From assembly GCF_958298935.1 (NCBI RefSeq), contig NC_084927.1:33430001-33494000 (forward strand): 64,000 bases of DNA, given 5' to 3'. The position numbers were made by a program, and so were the translations under genes. Source of the DNA: Phragmites australis (lineage: Eukaryota > Streptophyta > Magnoliopsida > Poales > Poaceae). The notes under the pieces are model-generated. The model did no database searches. It saw only the letters and a list, made by a program, of their open reading frames with translations, and was not told the DNA's origin. Position 1 is the stretch's first letter. Each line of letters begins with the position of its first letter. Positions 1 to 12,400 of the stretch are shown here, piece after piece.

Positions 1-2586
1 CGTTAGAAACGTGTGAGAGAGAGTAAGAAAAAGGCCCATATACACCAACAGAGGGACGGTACATGTCCCGCGTACAATACTCGCACCTACGCTGTTCATC
101 TCTCCTACGGCGAAAACAAAACCTAACCGGTGGCATCTTGCCACCTCACCGCCCCGCCCTCTACCACCGTCGACAAACCCATCTCCCCGATATTCCCCTC
201 TAAATCTATTGGGGAGATATATACGCTCTCAACCTTGAATCCTAAACCCTAATGGATACGGCGCCTGAGTTTGGGAGGCAGAGAAGATAAGAGGAGGAAG
301 AGATAGCGCACGAGCGTTCGATGCTTAGTTGCATGAATCTTAAAGTCAACCGCCCTGAGTACTCCACTCGTTCAACCGATATATAGGAAGCATGAGCGAA
401 GAGAACAGAACACTGTGGACCCAAAGCCCAATACCACCTGAAAGAAACTGCCATGCAAGTACGAAATCGAATTTTAATTTCGAATTCGGAAATTTTCATG
501 TCGTGGAGGCTTCCTGCTGCACTCAGTTTCAAACCAACCCGTTCCAAGTTTTGGTCTGCTTTCACGATGTACGTAGAAAGAACGCCCACGGCCTCGTTTG
601 AAACTGTCCTGGTACAAGTGGCACACCAGAATGAAAAGCACGGGAGAGGAGTCTTGGAGAAGAGTGTTCCTTTCCCATCTTTGCCACTCTCTACCAAAAT
701 TACTCCAGGTTAAGGCGAAGCGCACCAGCGGGACAACTGAATTCACGAGGTAATGTTTACACATAGTCACGTACGGCGTACCTCACCTGAAGTGGTACGG
801 AATGGAACCCTATACGTGCTCTGAGGTTGATAAGGGATTCTGCTCACTTTTTGGGAAGCAGAACAGGGGGACTCGGCATTCCAGAACCATGTCCTCCGTC
901 TATCTTGGATATTGTCTTGATCATCGCTTACTCACGGGCTCAAACTGTTTAAGACTGAGGGAGATGCGTGATTTGTTCTTGAATAGAGTAGTGATATAGT
1001 TAAGTCGCCATCCTACAAGTGCAAACATCAAATGGTACAGATGCATTGATGTATAGGAAGGAACAGAGAGAGATGTCAAAACGATGGCGGTCCCTGATAA
1101 ATTTCGGTCCTGCAAAGTTAGATACTCCTGAGCAACGCAGCATATGTCTGAATTGTTCTATCGAATCCCTCTGACAATACATGGTGCCGTCTTGTGCATC
1201 AGTAGCAGCATGTCCTCTCTTTTCGACCACGCTGACTACGAATTTTATCAGTTTCTTACTCTGGAACGTTCTATTCACTTGTCATGTACTAACTAAACTG
1301 TAGAATTGTTGGCAGGGCTTGAAAAGGTCGAGATCTTCAGAATAGGAGCAAGATGAATGCGGAAACTGGAAGCGAGTACATAGTTCCTTTGCCAAAGCAA
1401 AGCAGTGTCACTCATTACCAAATGTGAACTCCTGCCATGGTTAGTGAGCTCTGCCACTAATGTTCAAGAACTTTACGTGATGGGTGATTTTTTTAAGAAA
1501 AAGAAAACTGAGACCGTGTGCTACAGATTACGATGATCGTCATTTGATTCAGGCCTAATTCTGTAGGACACAGACATTATTTTAACTTTGCTGGTTTCTT
1601 AAGCAAGGAGCTTCCAGACAAGGCTGATTCCTGGGACCTGGTCCGGCCTAGAACCCTTTCAACGTCTCCTTTTTGGATGAAACGCACACTGGAGGAGGAA
1701 CAATCTGACACCACTTGGCCTCACCGAAGTCACAGCCTTCAGAAATTTCTCGTTGGACTTCAGACTCCAGAGGAAAGGTAGGAAAACACTGGTGCCCGTG
1801 CCCTGTGAACTCTGCTGGAGAGAAAGCGATCTGCTGGGTCATAAACAGAAGGAAAAGGGATTGCCCGAAATAAAGTGGCGTGATGTGGAACGTGTGCAAC
1901 GAGAGGAACCGTGCACCTTCCAAAATAAGAGCTTGTCGACCTGGAGGTCGCGCACCACACCAAGGAGGATATTGATTAGCGACGATGTGCATTCCTAATG
2001 AACTAACGCTACCTTGTACATGGGGTACATGAGGTTCTAGTGTGTTTTTTGTGTTTCCAGCCATCACCGACGTACGTAACTCATGTAACTAGCCTCTCTT
2101 AGGCATCATGAACTCTTCTTCTTAATGAACGACAAAGCTCATGCCATTTTCGTTCAAAAAAAAGTGGCTTGATGAGAGTCTAGCTGGGGATTGGGTTCCA
2201 TCTGATCCGCTTGAAAGGCCACTGATTTGAATATGCATAATGCTTGCCCTTTTTCTCATGCTAAGCCTCTCTCGCCATCGCAAAGATTGCCCAGAATCTA
2301 TCGCCCCACAACCTTTTCTTTCTTTTAATCGTCTATAATCGACATGTTCTTCCTCTGAACTTTTCTGATGGAAACAGGTGCTCCCACGAAGCAGAGTGGG
2401 GCAGTACTGACTGTCGCCATACCACTAGCTAGGCAGCTCAATTATCACGGCGAAATGGGGATATGAAGCAGTGGTGGCCATGAACTTGAACCCACTCACT
2501 GATTCGTCGATCCTTCACACAAAGTAACGGAGAAACACAGATACTCTCAAAAGCACAGCTAGTTGAACACGAACAGTACACCCCCA
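1..2586. other. Intergenic region, no recognisable gene
   Basis: No frame gives a protein I recognise. Near the left end there is a promoter-like arrangement on the plus strand: a TATA-like stretch (gatatatacg, about 206-215), then a leader ending in cctaaaccctaATGG with the ATG at about 253. That ATG opens only 12 codons before TAA, so it could be a broken gene start or a transposed promoter. The remaining short open frames overlap on both strands and look like chance. Confidence 0.3.
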
Positions 2587-3860
2587 TCAGGCTGGCCACC
2601 ACCACCAGAAATAAGCATTGACCCTTTTTGAAATAAAATTAGGAAAAAAAATCAGTGGTATTACAAGGCAGCTCGTGCGGCTGACGCTTCCCTGACAGGA
2701 ACTGAGCGAGTACGGTGGCCCCCTGTTTGCTTTCGTCGCGGAAAACCAATAGAAACTCCCAAAATATCCCCCAACTCGTGTGACTCGTGAGCGATCCAAT
2801 CCACATCCAAATCCTCTACGGCGAATTGCTTTGTACTTGCCATGGCCCATCGCCTAGTCCCACGGTAATTCCTAGCGCTAGAAACGGCCGGCCGTAGCGG
2901 TCGGCGTGGAAAAAGCGGCCGTCCGATGAGTGCGCCCGGCCCGGGCCCCCGCCCGCCTCACGGACGGCCAGGTGCGGTGCCGAACTGGGTCCGTACTCCG
3001 TAGAGACGGGCGCTAGACGATGAGACGGGGCAGGAGGCGAGAAAGTCGTTGGTGTGCATGCGTGCGTGCGATACGGGGGGCCGTGGAGTGGTGGGTGGGT
3101 GGCGGCGTTGGATGTGGCAACGTCACGCGCGGGCACGGCTCGGCCCGGTCCCGTGGTTGCATTTCTCAGGCACTCGCCGCGCGGGAGTGGGACGGAGGGA
3201 CGGCCGCACCGGGCCTCGCTGCTACTACGTCCTGGCATCGTCCACTGCACAGTGTGCCCATCGACCACGGCAAGCACGGACGAGCCCCACGCGCTCCTGT
3301 CCCCGCCGAGTGCCTGAGCCATGCTGATGCGAGACATGCCAAGAGCAAACGGACGGATCCATGCACGCATTTGCGCCGGCATCCCCCTGGAGGCCGGCCG
3401 GGCGCGCATTCCACGTTTCGTCTTTCCTTCGTTGGGATGATTCCTCCTCTTGGACTTCAAAAGCCGCATGTGGCCAGCCAGTACACGTATCATTGGGTCT
3501 CGTACGACACAGAGATCTCGCCTCGCCTCTAGATCGGACCCATCTTTATAGCGTCGACTGAGAGGGCCTACCGCGGAGTTAAGTGCCGGACGGCTGTTGA
3601 ACGGACGGATCGCTCTCTTCCGTATGGAAGGAGGGAGCGGGGCGGTCCAGACGCGACGACGACAACAACGTCGGCATCGTCGGCGGGTCAAGCAAGTTAG
3701 GCAGGCGGCATGGCTCAGCTCACCGTACCAGAGTGAGGAACCAGAAACAGCCGGCACCGATCGATCCCATTGCGCGGAGCGCATGGTTTGGTCAAGTACA
3801 TTGCTATCACAATTGTAGCCCCCCTGCATTGCACGATCGATTCAAGCATCCGCCGGAGCA
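2587..3860. other. GC-rich island with a long unrecognised open frame
   Basis: This stretch is much richer in G+C than its flanks. It holds a 337-codon open frame on the minus strand (2816-3829) and overlapping open frames on the plus strand. The translations are rich in Arg, Pro, Ala and Gly, show no domain I recognise, and are equally open on both strands, as expected when high GC removes stop codons. I read it as a CpG-rich non-coding island or the promoter of an unseen transcript rather than a gene, but a lineage-specific gene cannot be excluded. Confidence 0.3.
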
Positions 3861-4416
3861 TAGTACAAAGAAAGAGAGGGAGGAGAAATCAAGCAAGCAA
3901 ACAACCATGATATTGAAGGCCATCAGGAGCAGCATTCTTATCCTTTATTACAGGCAAGGCAAGTACGAATGTGAACACCGGAGCTACACTCCTACCATTC
4001 CCCATCTGTGACAGTATACGTATATTTACATCTACTACTATATCAAGCACTGGTAACTTAAAACCCCTATAAAGAAACTTGCAAAACTTAGTAGTTCTGA
4101 GGAGAAGAGTAACTACCTCTACTACGGTACTCTCTTTCAGAGACCCCAAACCCAAACCGTTGTTACTAGCACAGTAACTGCGTGCAACTATGGAAATGAC
4201 CGTCCCGCACTGCACCGGCCTCCTCGTCCAGAAGCGCAGGCGTGCAATGGGGCCTCGTTATTGCTTTGCTCCTATGGCTAGCTATGTATATATGATATAT
4301 CGATCGATCGATCCAACAGCTATAGATGGTATGTAATGTAGAGGTGTGCATTGCTACAGTGGTACCGCAGTTTTTGGCGAGGGCGCGTGCGATCGCCCTT
4401 GGCGCATTGCTCTGCT

Positions 4417-5517
4417 CTAGAACTCCACCATGAGGCTGCCGAACGGCGACCGGTGCGGGACGCCCTTGCGCCGCTTGCCCGTGCGGTAGCTGTTGGCGGT
4501 CGCCGGCGGGGTCGACGGGGTGAAGCTCTGCACCACGCTGCTCTTGTCGCTCCCGCCGCTGACGCTCGTCGACGAGTCCTCCGAGTCCGACGCCGCCACC
4601 GCGCCCTTATGCGGCCTCTTCTTCTTCTTGATGCTGGCGTGCTTCTTCCGGATGCGGTAGTCGCCCGAGGTTCCTACGATCTGCGCGGCGCATCCACGGA
4701 ACATCACAATGCTGTTGCAGAGCACGCATACGAGGTAGGGATGTTACAACAGAATGCGGCGTTGTACCTTGCAGCCGAGGGAGCAGAAGCGGAAGGTGTC
4801 GAGGAGGCTGCGCTCGCAGACCTCGCAGGTGTTGGTAACTCCCTTGCCGGGCCTCGGCTGCGGGCGCTCGTTCAGGAACACGACGCGCGCGCTGTTGATG
4901 ATGTAGGTCTGCACGCCGGTGATGTCCAGCACCTTCTGTATCTCCGACACCCGGATCACGTCGTGGTAGGAGGACCTCCGTATCTGCATCAAACAAGCAG
5001 AGCATCGTCGTGAGCGGGAAGCAGGAGATGGAACAGGTGCATTCGCTGCCGATTGAAGAAAGTTAGTTATTTCGATCTCTGGAGTTTTCCCACGCGTCTG
5101 CAGAAAGAGATGCCGTTGTGACCTGGATACTACAACTAAAAAGAAGTCTCAGCGAGGGAGCAGAGACTCTTCCGATGGAAGCAGGGGCGCCGGAGCTGCC
5201 GTTTCTTTGAAAGAAAGGGCCCGGCGCCGTCTGCTCCAATCCGACGCCAGGAAATGCCACTTTTTTTCTTGTGCGTGTGCTCAGCTCACCTGGATGGCGT
5301 GGTGGTCGCGGTGGTAGGAAAGGCACTGGGAGCAGAGCGCTCCGTTCACGCAGTCGAGGCAGTACATGTTGCACTCGCTCTTGTGCGCGTCCGCGTGCAG
5401 CTTGCATTGACCGAAGAAGCTCGTCGCCAGCAACGGCTTGAGCCACGGCGGCCACCGCTGGTTCTCCGCCCCGTCGCACTCCCCTCCTCCCTGCCGCATT
5501 CGATCCAGCACCGCCAT
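4417..5517 (-). CDS. PLATZ zinc-binding transcription factor
   Basis: PLATZ proteins are plant-specific, zinc-dependent nuclear DNA-binding proteins that prefer A/T-rich sequence and usually repress transcription; some also contact RNA polymerase III machinery. Exons on the minus strand are 5517-5290, 4983-4768 and 4680-4417, all with GT-AG borders (CAG|GTGAGC, AAG|GTACAA), giving 235 residues, normal for the family. Zinc ligands start with CKLH near residue 38, continue through a Cys/His cluster ending RDHH near residue 73, and finish with CEVC and CSLGC near residues 131-148. A basic block (RIRKKH...KKKKRPHKG) follows as a likely nuclear signal, then a Ser-rich tail ending in MVEF. I chose the ATG at 5517; an upstream in-frame ATG at 5649 would add a Leu/Phe/Cys-rich segment unlike PLATZ proteins and is probably untranslated or intronic. 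Confidence 0.93.
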
Positions 5518-5830
5518 TAGGATCAAGACAACCAAGAAACAAAGAAACAGAGCACCAAAAAGGCAAGAACAGAGTACAAAAGATGGGCACGTTACCATGG
5601 CGCCGCCTCTGGTATTGACTCTGAGCGGCGATTCATCGTCTATTACCATTCCCGATCCTCAACCAAAACAGCAAAGTGCAGAGCAGGAAGAACGTGGAGA
5701 GAGAGAGAGAGGAGAGGGGAGGGAAGACGAGAGGAGAAGGAAGGCGAAGCTTTGGAAGAAAGAAGTGGAAGTGGGAAAGCTGAGGTCTTTGTAGACCGGA
5801 GAAGCAAGCAGCAGCGACAAGTATCACAGC
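5518..5830 (-). promoter_or_regulatory. 5' leader and proximal promoter of the PLATZ gene, GA-rich
   Basis: The plus strand at about 5690-5740 is a GA-rich tract (gagagagagagagg), that is CT-rich on the coding strand, a common form of plant 5' leader and core promoter. An ATGGTAACG at about 5598 resembles a start followed by a splice donor, so a leader intron ending close to 5500 is possible. Confidence 0.4.
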
Positions 5831-6560
5831 ACTGCTAGTGGTGGTAAATTACCAACAGCAAAGGATGCTTTGAGGCGACTGTGCTTGTGTCGAGCTCATC
5901 CTTATCCGCTCCCTAGCCGGACCCGGGCCGCCGCCAGCTTAACCGCGATGCGCGACCTGGACCCTGATACTAATCTTTCCTTTCTCACCTCGTCACGCTC
6001 GGCTTCAGGTTCAGGAAATGGAACCTAGTCCATTATATCAGTATTGCTTCACCGCGACACATCCCTCACGGTGGACTATGCAGAGATTGAACACGAGCAG
6101 TGGCCTCAACAGGGAGAACCGTGAGGTCTGTGTTGACGCCTTGACGGTGCCGAGCGGAATTTTCATCGGAGCTATTGCAGTCAATTGAGGGCACGCGATC
6201 ATCAGCAGTGACGTCTTTTTTGGTTCCCATCGGTTCCGGGTCTCGATCGCAGCAGAACCCGACCCGTCATACGTGTTCTTGTTTCTTTGTTTTTCACTTT
6301 GTTGGTGTCAGTTTATTTATGCGTGGTGCTTTGTGCGGTTTCTTCGTTCGTCACTTGCTCCACCAACGTTGCTGTAGGCAGCCAGTCAGAGGTGCCCATT
6401 TAGGGGGCTAGTGCAGATGCGCCAAAGCACCGAGCCGCGTTTTTCCCGCAGAAAAGTTACCACTAACCACACCATTAGCAGGCCCATCCGGCAAACCACC
6501 GCGGCCGCACCGAGGAAGGAAAAATTCACCAGAGGGGGCATCCGTTGATACGGCGCCAGT
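5831..6560. other. Intergenic, nothing recognised
   Basis: Mixed-composition upstream DNA of the PLATZ gene. The short open frames here have no recognisable protein content. Confidence 0.4.
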
Positions 6561-6563
6561 TTA

Positions 6564-7189
6564 GAGCGTGTTTGGTTCCTCTGCTCCGCTCGTGCAAGCA
6601 TCGAGGCATGCAGTTGCTAGCGTGAGATGTACATTTGGTTGCCTGAACCGCTGGCTCGCGCTTGCATCCGTTCGTGCAGGCGCATCGCTCCAGCCTGGCT
6701 CGGTGCGTACGCGGAATTCGGCCGTATCCACCGAGCTTGCTCAGAACGGTGCAAATTCATTGTACATATGAATTTTTTTATTTAACTCTCGATATTATTT
6801 AAAGGTGCAAGAGTAGTCCAAAAATTCTAAATATTTTCATAAGCGAACTAGAGCTCACTAGCAACCCATTTTAATTAGTTTGATCCAAAAAACCTAAATT
6901 AATATTTAATTAAAATTCTTCAAAAATCATAAAAAAATCACTAATATTCTTATCATATGATGTAATAATTTATAAAAATATTTTTAACCCTAGTTTATTT
7001 GGTAAAAAAATGAGTTCCTTTGTATTGCAACGTATACTCATACGGGTAACCAAACACAATCTCTTCTCAATCAGACTGAGCACATGCAGCCAACCAAACA
7101 GACTCTACTATATCTCTCCAGCCTATCTCAACTCAAACTGCATGACTCATAGAGTCAAGCTGAGGGCATGCGGGTAACCAAACACACCC
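6564..7189. mobile_element. Tourist/PIF-Harbinger-like MITE
   Basis: A 626-bp element begins GAGCGTGTTTGGTT and ends AACCAAACACACCC, so the two ends match as inverted repeats at 12 of 14 positions. It is flanked on both sides by TTA (6561-6563 and 7190-7192), the target duplication typical of PIF-Harbinger/Tourist elements. It contains no transposase frame and is non-autonomous. Further inverted copies of the end motif occur inside near 7045 and 7170. Confidence 0.75.
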
Positions 7190-7192
7190 TTA

Positions 7193-7960
7193 GCCTATGG
7201 GACAGAAAGGGATCGGATGCTTGCTTTCGCATTCTGTAGTGTGTTCTGCCTCGGATGGAGCTCACTGTTAAGAACTTGTTGTTGAGATGCTTCGTATCGT
7301 GCAAGCAAGATCCTTTTTTCGAAGTGCCCAACTTGTTCCTGGTTTGATGAGCAACAGCCTATAAATGAAGATGTCAGTAGTAAGTGATTGGTCTATGCTT
7401 CTAACTAATCAAATGGATTTGCCTGCTTCTATCATCATCTGGGCAAGTAATGTAGTAGGTTAAAGGAAAGAAAAGATTGCACCTTTGATAGTACTAGATT
7501 ATTTCTTTTATTCGTTTCGAAAAAAATATTTCTTTTCCGACCAACGTACGGCATTTGGTAGTTTGGTCAACCACCATTGCATCGCCTTTGGACTACTTTT
7601 CTACTCCCAAACCCTACGTCAGCTCTCATATGTAGCTTGTTTAGCTTAAACATGGGTGCTGTGGTTCACACATTGGCCATTTTTTCTGTTCATCTCAAGT
7701 CTCAGGGGTGATCAATCGTGGTTTCCCTGCGAATGTATATACAATTCGATTACAACAAAGCCTTTGTCGCACAGATTATTCGTGCCGCGGTTATACATCA
7801 CATTACCTCTTGGAACCAGTTCTAATCCCTTGGTTGATAACGATGCACTACCCAATTAAAAATTATCCGGAATGATGGAGCAAGTCGGCCCTAGTTACAA
7901 AAGGAACAACGGAAAATATTGGATAATTAATTACTGCGAAAGAAAAAGACATTTACATAA
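7193..7960. other. Intergenic, nothing recognised
   Basis: Moderately AT-rich DNA with no gene, RNA or element end that I can support. Confidence 0.35.
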
Positions 7961-7969
7961 AGTCTCCTT

Positions 7970-9900
7970 AAAAAAAAATGTGCTTTGATTTGTATACGAT
8001 GGGTCATTGATAACGTTCGATTTGAAATAATTTTGTTTGACATGAGTTTGTTTATGTGTGATTTTGTTTATGGATAATTAAAATTTGAATTGGAGCAGAT
8101 TGTTTCAGAGTTCAGAAAATTATGCTTTACCTAAACAACAGATGTGTGTGTTTTTTACCACACCAGATAGTCCAGTGTTACGATAAAATGAGCATCGGAG
8201 CATTTTCAGTGCTGAAGCATAAATGAAATCAAACATCTAATGGTCCCGAGATGGACTTAGAAAACGTCGAAGTATTTTTGTAGAGAGTAGATTTTTTACA
8301 TCAAGTTTGAATATGTACGCCGGATGATCCGGTGCTGAGTTTGTGAACTTCGGAGAGTGCGCCGTACTTTTTGTTGCATATAGGTTGCAGAAGGGTTGTT
8401 CGGTGGATTGATACACGCCGTATTATCCAGTGATGGACATGAGACCACTGGAAGTTTTCACCGGAACTTTTCATACAGAGAGCAAAAAATTTCTAAACAG
8501 ATAGTGCTACACTCACCGGATGGTCCGGTATTTAGGAGCAAAACACACGGGACATCTGGTGTTCACGTTTTCTACAGGATATGTTCTGAGTTGAAGTTTT
8601 TGATTTTGTGCTAATCTTAAGATGTTTTGGAGTGTGGAGAAATATGTTTGCTTGTTTTACAGTGTGCAGGTGATGGATGCAACTTGACGGTCGATAGCGG
8701 GTGATCGGGGCTAAGCAAGTGCTTATTATCGGACGATCAAAGAGGGGCGGGTGGAGTTAAGAATGATCCTAACTATACATATGGAGGTCAAGCAAAGTAT
8801 GAAATATAGGATGGAGACAATGTGTTGACACGTCAAGCGAAGAGGATACCGATATAAGTGACAATGTGGCCTGAAGGAGTGAGGGTGGAAGAGACATGTC
8901 GGCAGTCAAGATCGTAAGACGGAGGACACGCGTCATAATCGGAGCGCTTGCTTCAGGAGGAAGTAAGTGGCGGCTAGTTATGCTTTGAAAAGCGTGCTAG
9001 GATTGGTAGTTTTGCCTCAAAATCATAAGAGGACTGAAAGAGTACGTGGCACCATCATAAAGTTTATGTCGAGAAAAAGCTAAATCGTGAAGGTGACAAT
9101 ACCATCCGCTAAATGAAGAAAAAATAAACCAAAATACTCTCAATAGTAGGTAGAAGTGTACTATGAAAGGAGGATATTTTTGAAAAAAAACTAGTAAACT
9201 TAATTATCAAGTTTTCTATGCCTATAAATAGAGGGTTAGTACTATGAGAGTGGATGAGCCAGTTATTTTAAGCCCCCTTCTACCATCCATATAAGAGCCT
9301 TGTGCTAGAGTTTTAGAGAAGAGGAATACAAGTACTTAAGTATATGTATTATGTGAGAGCTTTCCGAGGAATTTTTTTTAATCAGTTTAAAATAGGGCTA
9401 ATCTATACTACAATGAAATTTAATTTTCTTGTTATTGTGCTCAGCTTATTCTAGTTTTTCTCTATTGGCTCTATTGCAAGTTTGCAAGTTTTTGGTTTCC
9501 GAATTTGATTTTTATTTTGTTTTTTACTAAAATTTCAGCAACGTGTGAGGTCATTCTCTATGTTGCTAGAGGCATAAAATTCATATATACATGCTTATAT
9601 GATGAGGTCTTGAATTCCCTTACCTCTAAGCAATTATTTTGTAGAATTTCGTCGCTCGGTGTTCATCTTTTCTTATTTATTTGTAAATTGTGATCTTTTA
9701 AGTGCTAAGACATATGGATTAATTTTAAATGAAACATATTATTCATATGTCATATGTCCAGTCGTGTTACCTCTATTTTCTCTAGTTAAATTTTTTTTCT
9801 ATTTTTATTTAACTTAAGTTTTAAGGTATGTTAGTTAATCTAAATAAAAAAAACTCACCTATTTAAAAAAATTATTGAGATGTTTATTCATCATCTAATG
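7970..9900 (+). mobile_element. Old long LTR or solo-LTR fragment
   Basis: No protein is encoded. The sequence has the look of a long grass LTR: repeated palindromic modules of the form ACCGGATgaTCCGGT (about 8162, 8319, 8417 and 8516), a purine-rich central part, and a TATA-like motif (tataaatagagg) near 9225 followed by a transcribed-leader-like stretch. Similar modules occur in the LTR at 21.3-23.0 kb, so the two are probably related families. I could not find clean TG/CA ends or a target duplication, so both borders are approximate. Confidence 0.45.
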
Positions 9901-9940
9901 ATTAGTCTCATTCCTGCTATAAAAAAGAAAAAGAAACTCC

Positions 9941-9988
9941 AGGTCTATCCTGCTGCATTGTTCAAGGTCTATCCTGCTGCATTGTTCA
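9941..9988. repeat. 24-bp direct tandem duplication
   Basis: The 24-bp unit beginning aggtctatcc and ending attgttca occurs twice head to tail with no mismatch (9941-9964, 9965-9988). Confidence 0.9.
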
Positions 9989-11291
9989 CGCATTATTGGT
10001 CTTCTGAGTAAGCCTGATGCGCTTTGATCACCCCCGCTTCACGGTCTGAAGTTATGGAACGAAGGAACCATGTCTTTTGACGCCAGTGACCTGAAGTCTT
10101 GGATTCATTCATGTTCAGACACGTTACACCTGTGTTCAGAAAACGGGCAAGGTGAGTGGAAGTTACGCGAGTTTAGGGTTGCTATTCCCCCGTCCTTTCC
10201 CTTGCTATAGGTGTGCATGATCGGATATTTTTGTTATCTGATCTGGTCAGACAGCATCGCGGCTGCGAGGAAAGCATACTCAAAAGCTTACCGCTAGAAC
10301 GGTAAAAAAGCTACACCATGTCCCGCTAATCATGCCGTGAATTATTCAGCTCCTGTTCTTTTTAGCGTAGGCTTTAGCTCTGCCCGTCATAATCGCGTAG
10401 AAAGATGCCTGTTCCTCTTCTGGGTTTCGCTTATCTGGGACCCAAAAAGATCCAGCCTCAGCCGTAGAAGAAGGGCTCTAATGTGGTGAATGAAACATGC
10501 ACCCATGCTCGGTTCGGAGCATCATAACTTCAAGCTCAATTGAGCAGTCGTTTCGAACGAACCGATCAGACCAGGAGGATTACTGAACATGTTCGCAGCT
10601 ATTTGATCGCATTCTATGCTACCTCTGGATCGATTAACGTTTGACTATTTGTCTGTTGGGTTGATTTCATCTGAAATCAGCAGTAGAAAGGCACGGTTAA
10701 CAGAGGCGAAGCCAAAGTCTTCTTTGGACTTTCTGCTTCAGTAAAACAGATGACGAAGAATCTCTTTTTTCCCCTTGGGAGACTTTTGTGATGGAGAGGA
10801 TGCGGACATTTGCAGAACATGCCGGGCAATCCAGCACCTCCCGTATACGGACAAGCAAATACGGCATTATTTTAGCGGCCTTCCAGTGCAATCGTTAGCT
10901 GACACGGCATGAGTAAGCCAGCATTTCAGGCAGCCGTCAGGGTCCAGCAAAGGGATCGGAGAAGCAACAAGAACGAGGTCACCGCCGGTTCGCTCTCGGG
11001 ATGGCCGAAATAGACTGTAGCAATAATAAACTACAGCGAGAGGTCGCTAGCGAGGTCGTCACGCCATGATGGAGTGATCGATTGCTCGAGGGAGGAATGG
11101 CTATTCTGGCGCCGCGCGACGTGTGCGCGGCCTTGCCTGTCGCATGGATTAGTTAACCGCCGTGTCCTCGTCTCCGCGGCTGGCTTCTCGGTGCTTTCCG
11201 CCATCGTTTCTCTCTCTCCTCGGTGTGGCAATGGCGATGCAACTTCCGGGTTGGCTGACACGGCGGGTGCTTCCCTTGCAAGCGACGACTT
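9989..11291. other. Intergenic, nothing recognised
   Basis: Average base composition. Open frames near 10.7-11.4 kb on both strands overlap each other and show no recognisable domain. Confidence 0.35.
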
Positions 11292-11621
11292 GACAAATCT
11301 GTCTGCCCCGTCAAATCTACGGACGAATGCTCACTCACTCTTAATAAGCTTGATCGGGACTCTGCACGCCCAGTCCACTACCTTGTCTCGAATTACGGCT
11401 GTACAGGCGTCTGTTGCTCGTGTACATGTGCCGAGTCGTAACTACTAGAAATTGGTGACAAATCTGTCTGCCCCGTCAAATCTGCGGACGAATGCTCACT
11501 CACTCTTAATAAGCTTGATCGGGACTCTGCACGCCCAGTCCACTACCTTGTCTCGAATTACGGCTGTACAGGAGTCTGTTGCTCGTGTAGATGTGCCGAG
11601 TCGTAACTACTAGAAATTGGT
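11292..11621. repeat. 165-bp tandem duplication
   Basis: Two head-to-tail copies of a 165-bp unit (11292-11456 and 11457-11621) beginning gacaaatctgtctgcc. I see only three differences between them (ctacgg/ctgcgg, gcgtct/gagtct, gtacat/gtagat), about 98% identity, so the duplication is recent. It lies in non-coding DNA. Confidence 0.92.
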
Positions 11622-11810
11622 GCTGTTGATGGACCTGTACAACTGCGCGGCATGCTTTTGATCACGTCGTGCGATGCAAAGTCCAGACCGGGCATCGTTC
11701 TTCCGCATATGGCACGAGCGACTGTTGACCGAAGCAAAACGTAGCATCTGTGAGTCAACTCTTCGAACTAATAATTCTGCTTCCAGATAAGGTGCTCTGA
11801 AGATTATACT

Positions 11811-12004
11811 GCCTCCGTTTGTTTTTATTTATCATCATCCTTTACCGTAGTAAATTTCATAATTTATTTTATCTCAAAATAATTTATAAATATTTGAAAA
11901 TTTTATATTATTAAGTTCCTCATGAAACAAACTTTATTAATATTATGTATTTTTAAATATTTATATTTTTTTAGAAAAATAGACGAAAGCAAACCAAGTC
12001 AGCA
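11811..12004. mobile_element. Possible Stowaway-like MITE, degenerate
   Basis: The left end reads ctgcctccgtttgttttta, close to the common grass Stowaway terminus. The right end (tagacgaaagcaaaccaagtcag) is a partial inverted match. The interior is very AT-rich. I could not confirm a clean TA duplication, so the borders are uncertain. Confidence 0.35.
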
Positions 12005-12400
12005 AGTCTGACCCGGCGACGGCACCGTTCCGTAGAACAAACCAAGCCTGGAGGGAGGGCATCAGCCCCTGTTCGTGAGGTGACTGACGGCCGGGGAGCC
12101 GCCACGCGAGGGGCCTGGGGGTTCGTGCGCGGCCTCACGTGTCGCCCGCGCACATGGCAAGGAATCGACGGGCAAGGCCTCGCCCACCCCGGTGCGCGCC
12201 GTCCTCCGATTCTGCCACGTTTGTTGGGTGAACCTTCTGGCGCGCTTCGCGTCCACAGGCCGGGAACATCATCCCGCCTCGGGACTCCCGCCTCCGGCCG
12301 TGCCACCTACCCTGGTCCTCGCGGTTTGCTCCAACGGCGAGCCTGTCATGAGTCATGACAGCTTTTTCTAAAGATTTCATCGTTTTTTTATCTGTTCAAG
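12005..12400. other. Short GC-rich island, no gene recognised
   Basis: Composition switches abruptly to high G+C. Overlapping Arg/Pro/Gly-rich open frames are present on both strands, which is what high GC alone produces. No motif is recognised. Confidence 0.3.

Noticed and set aside
2816..3829. 337-codon open frame on the minus strand as a gene
   Set aside because: GC-rich DNA with equally long frames on the other strand, Arg/Pro/Gly-rich translation, no domain, and no splice or promoter context.
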